64,000 bases of DNA from Schoenobius gigantellus (GCA_963935595.1 OZ012549.1:22493318-22557317), one strand, 5' to 3'. Numbered from the stretch's first letter, positions 34,406 to 45,396 are shown. The notes: generated by a model from the sequence alone, not told the origin. Made by a program: numbers and translations.

Positions 34406-34552
34406 TAAAGGGTTGCCTTAAAGAATTATTTATCATTTACCTATAAAAGCGAAACTCATATTATTACAAATTAAAATAACATAGCTAATAAATAACAAAA
34501 AGTAACGTCGTAAACAAAATAAAGAACATTCTATTACATTATTTATAATTAA

Positions 34553-37500
34553 TTATTGACTAGGCAGTGGACACAACCGCACGACAGGACGGATAAGAGT
34601 ACTTCTGTTTGTCTTAACAGTGACGATGCGAGTCGTACCATCTTTGGAGGGGTGTACTGCCTGTACGACGCCTAAAGGCCATGAAAATGGTGGCGCATTA
34701 TCAATTTTTAATACAACTACTGTACCAACAATGATGGGAACTGATGGCGTTGTCCACTTTGCCCGCGACTGTAATTGATGCAAGTACTCGGCACGCCATC
34801 GCTTCCAGAAAGACTGCACTATTTTATCTAGAACGGAATGTCGTTCAAGCAGATTAGCTGACTCGACAAATGGAGCTGGTAGAGATAACAGTGGCGCGGT
34901 ATTGAGGAAATGAGCCGGTGTAAGAGCTGACGGTTCAGCGGGATCACTGCTCATAGCTGTTAACGGCCGCGAGTTTACAAGGGCTGCTATTTGCGCGAGA
35001 GTCGTCAGAAGCTCCTCGTACGTTAATATTTGAGTACCAATGGCTTTAACAAGATGGTTTTTTACAATTTTAACCATGCTTTCCCATACGCCTCCGAAAT
35101 GCGGGGATGCGGGGGGAATAAACTTCCACTCTATGCGGTTTTCAGCAAGCTCTGTTTCTAGATATATGCGATGTTCATCTAGAAACTTATAGAGATCTCG
35201 CAAATAAGAATTAGCACCAACAAAATTGGTGCCATTGTCTGTGTACAGACATTGTACGGGACCACGCAGCGACAAGAAACGCTTTAGTGCAGCCAAAAAA
35301 TTTGCGGTACTCAATTCGGTCGCTATTTCGATATGTAAACAGCGGGTTGTGAGACAAGTAAAAATGCACAACCATGCTTTGCGACTTTTAACTCCTCTGC
35401 CACGAATAGGCGTATATTGCAATGGTCCAGCGAAGTCACATCCTGTATGTGAAAAGGCTTTATCCACCTGGTTTACGCGATAACTTGGTAGGTCTGCCAT
35501 AAGCGGGAAAGATGATTGCGGCTTCGCTCTAAAACACCTGTTGCACTTGGCAATGCGCTCACGAATGACTCGACGGGCTGAAAGTATCCAATACTGATGC
35601 CTGAGTAAGGACATCAATGTTTCAGGACCGGCATGCAAATATTTTTTGTGAAAGTAGTCAACAATTAAATTAATAACGTGATCACGTCGTGGAAGTAAAA
35701 TTGAATGCTTTTGTGAATAATTCAAGTCAGAATATGACAGCCGGCCGCCAACGCGGATCAAACCATTTTTATCTAAGAACGGCTTAAGTTTTTGTAAAGT
35801 AGACCTACAAAATTGATTTTTTTTTATTTTTTCAATGTCGTCACCAAAATATATGGTTTGTAACAAAGAAATAATTTTATTTTCAGCAAATTCTAAGTCA
35901 GATCGAGAAAGCGATGTAGATCGTGGTTTTGGCTTTAAAATGCGATATATGTATACCACGATACGCAACAATCTAGACCACGACGAGATTCGCTGTGCGA
36001 GTGAATAAAGCGGTGATTCTGCTGCTTCTGAAGTTGTAGCGTGTGCGAGTGGCTTAAGCTCCGGCATTTCACAGACAGATTCACCGTCAAGCTTCCCTAT
36101 GGGCCATTCTGATGGATGCTTGGAAGTCCATGGCGGTCCACTGAACCATAGAGGATGATCCACCAGCTTAGCAGGCGACAGACCACGGGATAAGCAATCC
36201 GCAGGATTTTCCAACCCAGCCACATAATGGAAGCAACTGGCTGGAATTGATTCAGTAATCTTGACAACGCGGTTGGCGACAAATGTTTGCCAGCGGTGTG
36301 GTGAAGAATGAATCCAGCAGAGAACGATCTTGGAGTCGGTGAAAGCGTATACCTCGTCTATTTTATAACGCGGCTCAAAATTGTCTAGAACCTTTCGCAT
36401 GAGCTTAGACAGAAGAACCGCAGCACACAACTCTAATCTCGCAACAGAGATTGTTTTGAGCGGTGCGACTTTCGACTTAGAGCATACCAGTCGGACTATC
36501 ACTTCAGTTCCCTTTCGAACTTGAAGGTAAATGACACCTCCGTACGCTCGCTCGGATGCGTCACAGAACCCTAAGAGGTTCACAGTACAACTCTGAACTA
36601 CCCCAAGATGGCGCGGTATATGAATTTCATTGAGCTTTGGCAACTCTGAGCAAAATTGTACCCATAAATTTACTATACCGGGCGGGGGAACATCATCCCA
36701 ATCGCATTTCATCAACCAAAGCTCCTGGATAAGGAGTTTAGCGTATAAAATAACTGGAGCTACCAAACCTAGGTTGTCCCACAGACGCGCGACAGTGGAT
36801 AAGATCGCTCTTTTAGTACACGATGAGTCTGGCTCCTTGACTTTGAAATGAAAACTATCAGTGGATTTGTTCCAGCATAGACCTAGAACCTTTTGGAATA
36901 CCCCCCGATCAATTTCAATGTCAACGGAAGCTCGGTGCGAAGCGGGTATTTCGTGTAAAACGGTATCTGAATTACAAGTCCATTTCACCAAATCAAACTG
37001 ACCGCATTCGAATAGGGCAATTAGCTCCTTTGAAGCTTTGATAGCAATGGATTCCTTTTGCTCCTGCGAGTCGTCTAACATTATACTAAAACATATGTCA
37101 TCCATATATGTGCATGAAGATGCAATCGCCGCTGCTGTTGGAAATTTATGTCCGTCATCGGAAATCAGCTGACGGATGACGCGCAGTGCGTGATACGGAC
37201 TCGATTTCATACCGAAACAGACACGGTTGAATTCGTATGTGGCGATGGGATCTTGCGGGCTGAATCTGAATAAGATTCGCTGAAATTGGCAGTCAGTTTC
37301 ACGAATACCGATCTGCAAAAACATTTGACGACAATCGGCCGAAAGCGCTATTTCGAACAAGCGAAAGTTTAAAAGGATTAAAAACAAATCCCCTTGTAAA
37401 TTAGGACCCGAGTGCAAAACATCGTTGAGAGACAGACCCGTACTTGTCTTGCTACTCGAATCCAATACCATACGCACTTTCGTTGTTGTCCTATCTTCAC

Positions 37501-37830
37501 GCACAACGGCGTGGTGCGGAATTATATAAGCGGCGGCGGGAGAGGCTTTCATCGAGTTCGTCACCTCCGATATATAACCCTTACTGACGTATTCACGAAT
37601 GATATCATCATAGGCGGCACGTAAGATACTCGATGACTCCAATTTCCTTTCAAGGCAAAGGAAACGCCTGTATGCAACAGAGTGTGACTCTCCTAATTTA
37701 AACACGTCGTCGCGAAATGGCAACGCGACTGTGTATCTACCACTAGCGTCCCGCGTAGTGGTGGCGCGAAAATAATCTTCGCATTCTAAGTCATCTTGAC
37801 TTTGAGCGGGCGGGCGGTGCGAACAGTTCC
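34553..37830 (-). CDS. BEL/Pao pol: reverse transcriptase, RNase H, integrase
   Basis: The open frame extends upstream to 37885 without an ATG, so it is not an independent gene. Family-like sequence starts only near 37815 ('DDLECEDYF', 'TTTRDASGRYTVALPF'). Order: linker; reverse transcriptase with 'YMDDICFS' near 37100; RNase H with 'LLGFCDASERAYGG' and 'AFTDSKIVLCW'; integrase with an HHCC finger ('HKKYLHAG...CNRCF') and D-D-E blocks 'GCDFAGPL', 'YTDNGTNFVG' and 'SPHFGGVWE'; then the C-terminal module typical of Pao-type integrases ('WKRWRAEYL...'). The stop is at 34553-34555. All key residues appear present and no internal stop is seen. It lies in the +1 frame relative to gag, with which it overlaps; most BEL elements have gag and pol in one frame. 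Confidence 0.93.
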
Positions 37831-37840
37831 TCAAGTTCCC
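37791..37840 (-). other. Gag/pol frame switch (+1) in a GCCC-rich run
   Basis: The gag frame stops shortly after a 'cgcccgcccgc' run. The continuing pol homology is one base forward (+1), with no pol ATG. Either an indel in the repetitive run disabled an originally single ORF, or this copy uses programmed shifting. No classical slippery heptamer is seen. Without sister copies the two cannot be separated. Confidence 0.8.
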
Positions 37841-39857
37841 AGAACCTTTTGAGGAGGTAGTCCATGGAATCTTGGGCAAAAGCACAGCATGCCGATGTAA
37901 ATTTACGAGGCACCTGTAAAGCAGGGGCAGAACCCATTATTATGTATCCGAATACTGATTGGATAGCAGGCGGTATACCGTCCACGTCACTTTGAATAAT
38001 CTTCGGAAGCAACAAGTGTGGAAATATGGATGCACCCAGTAGTACGTCGATAGCTGCTGGCATATCAAATGTGTCGTCTGCTAGAGGGAGCCCATGAACA
38101 TGCGCGAAGGCAGAACCAGAAACGTCCACAGAGACCGACGGCAAGTCATCGGTAATATGATCTACTACAAGACCCGAAATGTCAAAGTTGACGTTTTGGT
38201 TGAATCGAGAAAATATTTTAAATTTTGCGGTACCTTTGCTAGGTTTCTCGGCACCTCCAATGCCACGTACAGTTACGCATGATTTTTTATTGTAAATTAA
38301 ACCTAAACGCGTACAACACTCTTGAGTGATAAAATTGCTTTGAGATGCGGAATCAAGCAAACATTTAACAAGCTGCATTCCACCCATGTTATCGTAAACA
38401 AGAACCTTCGCGGTCGACAATAATATTGTATTACGCGACGTACATTGCGCGCTTTGTTCCGTAAGTTTATTGTTTGCTACTGCAAGTATCTGAGCGGCAA
38501 TGGACGTGTTACAAGTAGGTTGAAATACTGCTGGCGGCGACGATTTAGTGACATTAGTTCCGTCACTCGCGGATGGACTTGACACGTCAAGCGTCGTATT
38601 CTTTTCATTCATATCCTTGTCAAAATGTAACATCGTATGATGTTTTTGACGGCAAAGTCGACATTTCAACTCGGATTTGCATTCGCGGGTTCGGTGTTTG
38701 ATGCTTAGGCAATTGACACATGCGTTATGTTCTTTTACACGCCTGAAACGTTCGGGAGGGAGTAAATTAATAAATGCCGGACATTTGAATAAATGTTCGT
38801 GAACAATATTGTCAGAAATGCATTTACGAAGATTTGTGTTAGCCACATAACTTTGTGGATTTGGTGCAACACTACGCGACGATAAAGTCTTAGAAGATTT
38901 ATCGCGCGAAGAGCTTGCTGCTACGGCGGTGCATGGCTGTGTATTTTGATAAATTCTATACTGACTCTTGACGAAGTCTACAAGGTTATCAAAACTCGGA
39001 ATTTTGACATTTCGATACTCCATTTCAAACGCTCGAATTGTTTCTTGATCTAACTTCTTTAGTGCTACGTGTAATAACATGTAGTCAGTTAAATCAGTAA
39101 GTTTGAGCGACTTAAGTGCGTTTGCGGCTGTAACAAATTTGTCAATGAACGTCTGCAAGTTTGTTGAAGAAGCGGACCCATTGATCTTTAGATTGAGCAT
39201 TTGATCCATGTACGTAGAGGCGAGGGTGCGCTTATCATGGAACCTATCAATGAGATAATCGAGAATTAGATTGTAATTGTCGGCGCTCGGAGTAATGCCT
39301 GCGAAGACAGCTTGAGCTTTTGATGACAATTTCCCAACGAGATAAAAGAGCCTCTCGTCGTCTGTAAGCGACGGGTTGTCGTGTACTCTTGCTTTGAAAC
39401 TGGCGAAAAATAATGGCCAATTGCGAATATCTCCGTCGAAGGCCATCAGCTCCATCACTGGTAAAGAAGGCCTAGCTCTTTCCACCCTCGAAGGCGGCAA
39501 AGAGGTCGGCGGCTCTGCGGCTGCTTGCAGCCGTTTGATCACCCTTCTAATGCGGCAGTATAACTCCTCGAAAGCTATGATAGGCTGAAAATTTGGAACA
39601 GTAGCAATCCTGCTCCTAAGCATCGTGCGATTATGTTCGTTTACTATTTCTTTGAATTCTGAACGAATGTCCTCGATGGTGTCAATAGCGTCTAGAAAAC
39701 TCTCTCGGCTTACATCGTCTGTATCGACAGCTAAAGATTTTTTATAAATGCCTTGAACGAGTTCAAAGAGGGTATTACGCTTCGCCTCAAGCATCGACAG
39801 CTCGTCGTCATGATACTCACTGTCGACGCTTTCGGTCTTTTTTACATTTGTTGTCAT
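37791..39857 (-). CDS. BEL/Pao gag with protease
   Basis: The first ATG on the minus strand is at 39857, giving about 688 residues. An acidic, coiled N-terminus is followed by the DUF1759-type Gag core ('FDGDIRNWPLFFASFKARV' block, 'DEERLFYL'-like 'DDERLFYLVGKL'). Near residues 375-410 is a double zinc-knuckle-like region (CVNC...H...C, then CRLCRQKHH). An aspartic protease carries 'LLDSASQSNF', the DSA/DSG form normal for this family, near residue 497. The frame ends 'FWELEELFAPPARSKSR' at 37791, exactly where relatives continue into pol. Gag forms the particle and protease processes the polyprotein. Confidence 0.93.
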   Translation of the reverse strand: MTTNVKKTESVDSEYHDDELSMLEAKRNTLFELVQGIYKKSLAVDTDDVSRESFLDAIDTIEDIRSEFKEIVNEHNRTMLRSRIATVPNFQPIIAFEELYCRIRRVIKRLQAAAEPPTSLPPSRVERARPSLPVMELMAFDGDIRNWPLFFASFKARVHDNPSLTDDERLFYLVGKLSSKAQAVFAGITPSADNYNLILDYLIDRFHDKRTLASTYMDQMLNLKINGSASSTNLQTFIDKFVTAANALKSLKLTDLTDYMLLHVALKKLDQETIRAFEMEYRNVKIPSFDNLVDFVKSQYRIYQNTQPCTAVAASSSRDKSSKTLSSRSVAPNPQSYVANTNLRKCISDNIVHEHLFKCPAFINLLPPERFRRVKEHNACVNCLSIKHRTRECKSELKCRLCRQKHHTMLHFDKDMNEKNTTLDVSSPSASDGTNVTKSSPPAVFQPTCNTSIAAQILAVANNKLTEQSAQCTSRNTILLSTAKVLVYDNMGGMQLVKCLLDSASQSNFITQECCTRLGLIYNKKSCVTVRGIGGAEKPSKGTAKFKIFSRFNQNVNFDISGLVVDHITDDLPSVSVDVSGSAFAHVHGLPLADDTFDMPAAIDVLLGASIFPHLLLPKIIQSDVDGIPPAIQSVFGYIIMGSAPALQVPRKFTSACCAFAQDSMDYLLKRFWELEELFAPPARSKSR

Positions 39858-40057
39858 AGCGAAAAACAATTAAATTAATATATGCGAATAAACAATAATA
39901 ATACCTACGAATAGGTACACTCTTACAAATATTATTACCTAAATAGCGGGAGCGGGTTTTATATACTTAATTTAGGCAATTTATAAGGGCGGTGCGGTCG
40001 GAGAATGATAAGCGACGAATGTATGATATGCGGTGAGAGGATGCGAGAAAGGAAAAA

Positions 40058-40077
40058 TCCGGCTCGACGGCCAGAAA
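40058..40077 (-). promoter_or_regulatory. Primer binding site of the BEL/Pao element
   Basis: On the minus strand, a few bases after the 5' LTR, 'tggccgtcgagccgg' begins with TGG as expected for pairing with a tRNA CCA end. The 'tcgagccgga' part resembles the T-arm of tRNA-Tyr-like tRNAs; the exact tRNA is not determined. Confidence 0.6.
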
Positions 40078-40398
40078 TGTTGCGGCATGGACGAAGGACC
40101 TTATGAATTTGATGAGCCTGCCTTACCTTATTGTTAGATGCGCTAGTTCAATATTCCTTTTCTTTCTGTCGCTTATTTTGCTCCGTTCTTTATATTTCTT
40201 GCGGCGATAAACTTAATTTTGTGTCGGCGGTGGTATTAATAATTCTTAGTGACATATATATTTTCTTCTTTTTTTGACAGCGTATGTTCTATGGTAGGCA
40301 GGCGAAAATAGCGGATGAAGTGCGATATGAAATGAGTTTGAATTATGTAGGTGTGAGCGAGATGTATGAATATGAAGGATAAGGAGAGAGCGCTAACA
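40078..40398 (-). repeat. 5' LTR of the BEL/Pao element
   Basis: 321 bp, the transcription start side for the minus-strand element. One base differs from the 3' LTR. The TSD 'tactg' follows at 40399-40403. Confidence 0.95.
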
Positions 40399-40403
40399 TA
40401 CTG

Positions 40404-41110
40404 AGTACGCAAATGACAAACTATTCGATCCGGCCTGTATATGGACACAATGAGTACGGAATAATAGAAAAAAAATTAATAAACGAAGTTACAAAACAAT
40501 TAACAAAGCCAAACAAAATGTCCATAATCTTTTCCTTTTGAAATACTTCGGGCAGAAGAATCTTTTTGTTATGAACGTTTAAAATAAACTTCGTATTTCC
40601 TTAAAAACATGTCATCCGATTTTGCAAATTGAAACATAATCTCTATATATAATATATAATAAAATCGTAGGGGTACAAAAATCTGTAATTACGAAAAATT
40701 AAGAAAAAAATACACAGGTTGTCTTAAAATCATTAGCAGAACACGATAGAATAGTTTTTGAAAAAATTGTTTGTTTGTTTGTTCATTTGTTTGTTTATTT
40801 GTTTGTCTGTTTGTCCGGAAAGATCTCCGAAACTACTGGACAGAATTTAATATGGCTTACACCATAATGCTTAGAATTTTCCGGAAGAACAATTAGGCAT
40901 TATTTCATTTGTTTAAATTCACTTTTTATTTTTAGTAAAAAAATACCATATAAAATTTTCGGACAATGCATATGTAGAAAATCAACATGGCGCACGTGAA
41001 ATTATTTAGACAAGTCTGTCACATAGTGCCAAGAAAAATTTAATCCTTTCTGTTAATGGCTGTGCCCATGAAGTGTGCCCATCTGGATTTCGCCATCCAA
41101 GAAGTTTAGC
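40404..41110. other. Non-coding stretch with (TTTG)n repeat
   Basis: A (TTTG)n run at about 40768-40815, followed by 'gtccggaaagatctccgaaactactgga', is the reverse form of common lepidopteran repeat tails. Nothing else is recognised. Confidence 0.5.
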
Positions 41111-41273
41111 GGTCTTATTACAAAACCTGGTTTAAACCTGGTCTAAAGTTAGTCTTGGTTTAAACCTAGTGCGCTTTCACATGTGTCAGTATACATAGAT
41201 AGAGACAGCGTTAACTTGTCCTGGTTTAAACCAGGACTAACTTTAGTCCATGTTTCGTAATAAGACGGTAGAA
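41111..41273. mobile_element. MITE with ~45-bp terminal inverted repeats (163 bp)
   Basis: The left end 'cggtcttattacaaaacctg' and the complement of the right end ('ccgtcttattacgaaacatg') match over about 45 bp, including 'ctaaagttagtc' and 'tggtttaaacc'. The loop is unique AT-rich sequence. There is no coding capacity. Confidence 0.82.
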
Positions 41274-41535
41274 GTTTAAATTGTCTTTTTTTTATGTAGT
41301 ACCGTGGTGGTAAGGCAAAAGGATCAAGCCATACAACCACAAACATAAAATCTGTAGGTTGGTTTAATTCTTGACCAATTTTCACAAAATGGGTACAATT
41401 TTTGAAATATTTGAAATGTTGAAAAGTGAAGATACCCTTTTCAAGGTATTTTGATAGGTGTCATATGTTTTTACATTTTGAGTTTCTTCCTTAGTCATAC
41501 TAAGGAAGAAACTCTTTCATCCATTTAAAACTATT

Positions 41536-42014
41536 CATCATCATCATCATCATATCAGCCAATAGACGCCCACTGTTGGACATAGGCCTCCCCCAAGGAT
41601 CTCCATACCGATCGGTCCTGCGCCTCCCGCATCCAGCGGCTTCCCGCGACCTTCACCAGATCGTCGGTCCACCTTGTGGGGGGCCTACCAACACTGCGTC
41701 TCCCGGTACGCGGCCGCCACTCGAGGACCTTTCCGCCCCAACGGCCGTCAGTCCTACGAGCGATGTGTCCTGCCCACTGCCACTTAAGGTTTGCAATTCT
41801 TTGGGCTATGTCGGGAACTCTAGTTCTTCTACGGATCTCATCATTTCTGATGTGATCACGTAGAGAAACCCCGAGCATAGCCCGCTCCATTGCCCTTTGG
41901 GTGACTTTGAGCCTTCTGATGAGACCCATTGTAAGCGGCCACGTCTCAGTTCCGTATGTCATCACTGGCAACACGCACGAATTGAAGACTTTCGTCTTGA
42001 GACACTGTCGTCAC
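41536..42014 (-). pseudogene. RTE-type LINE 3' end, 9-bp TSD, (ATG)n tail
   Basis: On the minus strand an open frame from about 42005 to the stop at 41555 encodes 'FNSCVLPVMTYGTETWPLT', 'KVTQRAMERAMLGVSLRD', 'IANLKWQWAGHIARRTDGRW' and 'GRRSVGRPPTRWTDD', the C-terminal end of RTE-type polymerases. It has no internal stop, then an (ATG)n tail. The flanking 'aaaactatt' (41527-41535 and 42015-42023) is the target duplication. The copy is 5'-truncated, lacking endonuclease and catalytic RT, so it is dead although its remaining frame is clean, which suggests a recent insertion. Confidence 0.9.
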
Positions 42015-42109
42015 AAAACTATTAAAAGTAATTTATTAATATTGATAATTTAAAAAAATATATCTGACTGCAATGATTCTGGATTACGCGTAGAGGAATC
42101 TTGATCCTA

Positions 42110-43090
42110 ATGTCTAAATGACGGATCACATTTTTTTGGATCCACCCAAACAACATGGATATCGAACGAAGACCTAAAGAGTAGAACACATTGAACCTAG
42201 CCACGTTGATCTAATTCGACACGACTGCCGATAAAAGTTCGTTGCCAAACCCAGCAATATGGATATCAAATGAAAGGCCTTGATGAGTAGAGCACTGTGA
42301 ACCTGGCAACATTGACGTAAATTCAACATAGCCGCTGCTCAAATAAATTGGATAAAAGTTCGATTCCGAACCCAGCAATATGGGTATCAAATGAAAGGCC
42401 TTGATGAGTAGAGCACTATGAACGTAGCAACATTGACATAAATTCAACATGGCCGCCGCTTAAAAAAGGTGGATAAAAGTTCGTTTCCAAACCTAGCAAT
42501 ATAGGTATCAAATGAAAGGCTTTCAAGAGTACAGCACTATGAATCTAGGAAAATTGCCCTTAATTCAACTTGGCCGCCGCTCAAAAAAGGTGGATAAATG
42601 TTCGTTTCAAAACCCAGCGATATGGATATCAAATGAAGGCTTTGGTGAGTAGAGCACTACGAACTTAGCAACACTGACATAAATTCAACATGGCCACCGC
42701 TCAAAAAATGTGGATAAAAGTTCGTTTCCAAACCTAGCAATATAGGTATCAAATGAAAGGTCTTGAAGAGTAGAGCATTATGAACCTAGAAAAATCGCCC
42801 TAAATTCAACATGGCCGCCGCTAAAACAAATAAACGGATAAAACTTCGTTTCCAAACCCAGCAATATGGGTAGTATAGCAAATGAAAGGCCTTGATCAGT
42901 AGAGCACTATGAACGTAGCCATATTGAAGTAAATTCAACATGGTCGCCGCTCAAAAAAGACGGATAAAAGTTCCTTTTTAAACCCAGCATAATGGGTATT
43001 AAATGAAAGGCCCCCAAGTGTACCTAGAGCATTACGAACCTACGAAAATTGTCCTAATTTCGAAATGGCCGCTGCTCAAGAAAGGCAGAA
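42110..43090. repeat. Minisatellite/satellite array, ~121-bp period, 8-9 units
   Basis: Anchor 'gataaaagttcg' or variants begin at about 42231, 42352, 42473, 42594, 42714, 42838, 42964 and 43089, so spacing is 121, 121, 121, 120, 124, 126 and 125. Each unit contains 'agcaatatgggtatcaaatg', 'gagtagagcac' and 'attcaacatggccgccgc'. A more degenerate unit precedes them from about 42110. The edge units are the most divergent, as expected for an array maintained by unequal exchange. It ends in the 'gcgggcacagctagt' terminus (43166-43184), so it may be internal to a larger mobile element. Confidence 0.9.
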
Positions 43091-43139
43091 TAAAGTTGAA
43101 TCATTATGGAATAAAATGAAGGAAAAAAGCTAAACACTG

Positions 43140-43186
43140 TGTTAAGCATTTTAATGGCGAAACGTAGTTCGCGGGCACAGCTAGTC
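43140..43186 (+). repeat. 'cgaaacgtagttcgcgggcac' repeat terminus
   Basis: 'gcgaaacgtagttcgcgggc' followed by 'acagctagt' is shared with 59153-59182 and, in reverse, with 27930-27960. It is a frequent lepidopteran repeat end. Confidence 0.7.
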
Positions 43187-43267
43187 CTCAATAAATGTTG
43201 CGAAGCTTGACTATCACAAACAAAACAACAAAAAAAGTCTGTCAACTGTATTAAAGCTTGCAGAGCC

Positions 43268-43927
43268 TTTACACACTGTGACGTTTTGTAGCGATTGCAG
43301 TCATGATGCAAAAGCGATGCAGTCGCGATACAGTTGTTTGAGCGCTGCACACGAGAGTTACTATCGCTATTATTCTATCTGGCTATCATGAGCTGGGGCT
43401 CAATTTTTGAATTATTCGCCTGGCATCGAGTAATCGTCAAGCATTGGCGCATTCAGGAAGGGTCCTTGGGGGCAATGTCCCCCTCCCCCAAAAGACCAGG
43501 AATTCCATAATTCCTACTCCACTTTTAACGGCACAAGGCGCGGTTAATTTATTTTGTAAAAATTCAAGGTGATAAAAACTCTTGTGATTTTAACTCCATG
43601 TTCGAGCAGGAACCTTGCCAGAATGGCCCCCCTTTCAAAATGACATCCTGGATCCGCCCCTATCGTCAAGCGTCGCTTTCGTTCGATTTTGAGTAATTTC
43701 ATTTCGTTTTTGATGAATATCAAACTGATATTGATATTCGTTGTAATATTGAGTAAGGTTTTGTCGAAAAAAGTAGAAATCGAGCGTTGACGACGCTCGA
43801 CGCCAAACGATTGACGCCACAAATAGGGCCCCTGACCGTCTAGTTGCAGCGTCGCGATGCAAACAACTTTATGGCAACTGCATCCCATTTGCACCTACCG
43901 CGACTGTATCGCAGTAAGTAAAGGGTT
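43268..43927. mobile_element. Possible larger inverted-repeat element hosting the hAT MITE
   Basis: The left side ('cctttacacactg...gcgatgcagtcgcgatacag') and the complement of the right side ('ccctttacttactgcgatac...gggatgcagttgccata') correspond in order with many mismatches. Inside, 'gagcgttgacgacgctcgac' and 'caagcgtcgctttcgttcg' add more internal complementarity. The boundaries are approximate. Confidence 0.5.
43443..43663. mobile_element. hAT-type MITE with 8-bp TSD (221 bp)
   Basis: The 8-base 'cgtcaagc' occurs at 43435-43442 and 43664-43671. The ends are 'attggcgcattcagga' and, reversed, 'ataggggcggatccagga'. An 8-bp duplication with short imperfect inverted ends and no ORF fits a nonautonomous hAT element. 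'ggggcggatccagga' is a terminus I know from insect MITEs. Confidence 0.75.
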
Positions 43928-44146
43928 TATATTATGCAGATGCGACTAGTTATTTTATCTCAGCTGATATGAAATGCAAACTGCGTTTCGCTTTAATAAA
44001 GCACAACTCTCAAAAATTTCTGGAGAGGGCCACCCTTATCAACTAGGCGTATACAAAATAGCCTATAACCTATTCTGAGACCTACCAATATACACAAAAA
44101 AATTCGTAAAAATTGGTGAAACCATTTCGGAGGAGTTCGATAACAT

Positions 44147-44512
44147 ACACTGTGACGCGAGATTTTTAGGGTTCCGTACCCAAAGGGTAAAAACGGGACC
44201 CATTACTAAGATTCCACAGTCCGTCTGTCTGTCCGTCCGTCTCTCTGTCACCAGACTGTACCTCATGAACCGTGATAGCTAGACAGTTGAAATCTTCGAA
44301 GATGATCTATTTCTATTGCCGCTATAACAACAAATACCAAAAACAGAATAAAATAATTATTTAAGAGGGGCTCCCATACAACAAGCGTGATTTTTTCTCG
44401 TTTTTTCCTCGATATTAATAACAGTCTAATTATGTAACAGTCTAAATGTTGTATAGATAATGGTACGGAGAACCCTTCATGCGCGAGTCCGACTCGCACT
44501 TGGCCGGTTTTT
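44147..44512 (+). repeat. High-copy lepidopteran repeat ('tagggttccgtacccaaag' ... 'cgcacttggccgg')
   Basis: A complete-looking copy: starts 'tttttagggttccgtaccca', has the (GTCC/GTCT)n run, 'tcatgaaccgtgatagctag', 'attgccgctataacaacaaa', and ends 'cgagtccgactcgcacttgg' plus 'ccggttttttt'. I recognise it from memory as one of the commonest lepidopteran repeats. A related reversed piece lies at about 52050-52130. The short frames at 44063-44654 are incidental. Confidence 0.85.
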
Positions 44513-44789
44513 TTATGTATTAGATCAGCAAAAGATTTTTCTATTAGACAAGCAACTCAGTGAAATTATAAGTATTTTAAATAATTTTAAAAACTGCTTC
44601 TATTATGACCTTGTCAAAGAAAATGATGATCTGGACATTATGATAAAAAAGTAGCTCAGTTTGTGAGATGCGTTGGAAGGATACTTAGTAAGTAACCTAT
44701 AGCAATCTTAGTCTAAGATAGCAATCCTTTTTTCTGTGTTGTTGACTTTATTTAATACAGACTAGGCATTAACATTATACTCTTCTTTC

Positions 44790-45396
44790 ATTAAAAATTT
44801 TAATAATGTTAGGTTCATTTAATAGTACTTTGTTACCCTAGGGGTGAAAGTAACTTATTTAGTCCCGAGACGGGTTATGGCGCCCGAGCGTAGAGTGGGC
44901 GCCTATAGTTCGAGGGACTAAATAACCGAGGTAAACACTGTGCTTTTCATTACGAATACAAGGAAAGTAAAAATAAAAACATGAATCAGCAAAAGACCAT
45001 ATTATGAGAGAATTTAATTTTATTAAATCAACTACTTCTGCTTTTGCCTCTTCACTAATCAATGAAAACTCTGCTATACAGAGGAATAAACGGTAATTAA
45101 AACTTTTATTAAAATATTTTGCCCAAATCTATTTATTTATTTATTTTTGGAAATCCAACAGCTATTAACACAAAAGATTTCTTATATAATAATTAAAAGC
45201 CAATTACAGGTCTCCACCAAAAGAAATATATTAGTTATTTTAAAGAACTAGTTGAAAGTAAATTATAATACTTAAAGTCATTTAAAAAATAATATACATT
45301 CTTTAAATACTTAACATTATGTTATTTCACTTTTAGACAGTGCTGCAGGTAATTAAGTGGCTGTATAGAGTCAGAACATGGTTCAATAAAAAAAAA
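44790..45396 (-). repeat. Inverted-repeat element family, copy 1 (interrupted by R1)
   Basis: Reads as the reverse complement of about 51125-51790. It shares 'ggggtgaaagtaacttattt', 'agtcccgagacgg', 'cactgtgcttttcattacga', 'atattttgcccaaatctat' and 'aacatggttcaataaaaa'. On the minus strand it carries a short frame beginning 'MISEEAKAEVVDLIKL'. The copy is cut at about 45397 by the R1-like tail. Confidence 0.75.

Larger units (their letters stand above)
34072..40398 (-). mobile_element. Complete BEL/Pao LTR retrotransposon (6,327 bp)
   Basis: Two 321-bp LTRs beginning TGTTG and ending TAACA differ at a single site (A at 34291, G at 40297). The 5-bp duplication 'tactg' flanks both ends (34067-34071 and 40399-40403). 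Read on the minus strand: LTR, primer site, gag with protease, pol, purine tract, LTR. The single LTR difference means a recent insertion; the gag/pol frame break is described separately. There is no envelope-like ORF. Confidence 0.96.

Noticed and set aside
35226..38282. Plus-strand frames inside the BEL element
   Set aside because: Antisense shadows of pol and gag.
41576..41863. Plus-strand 95-codon frame
   Set aside because: Antisense to the RTE-type polymerase C-terminus, which is clearly coded on the minus strand.
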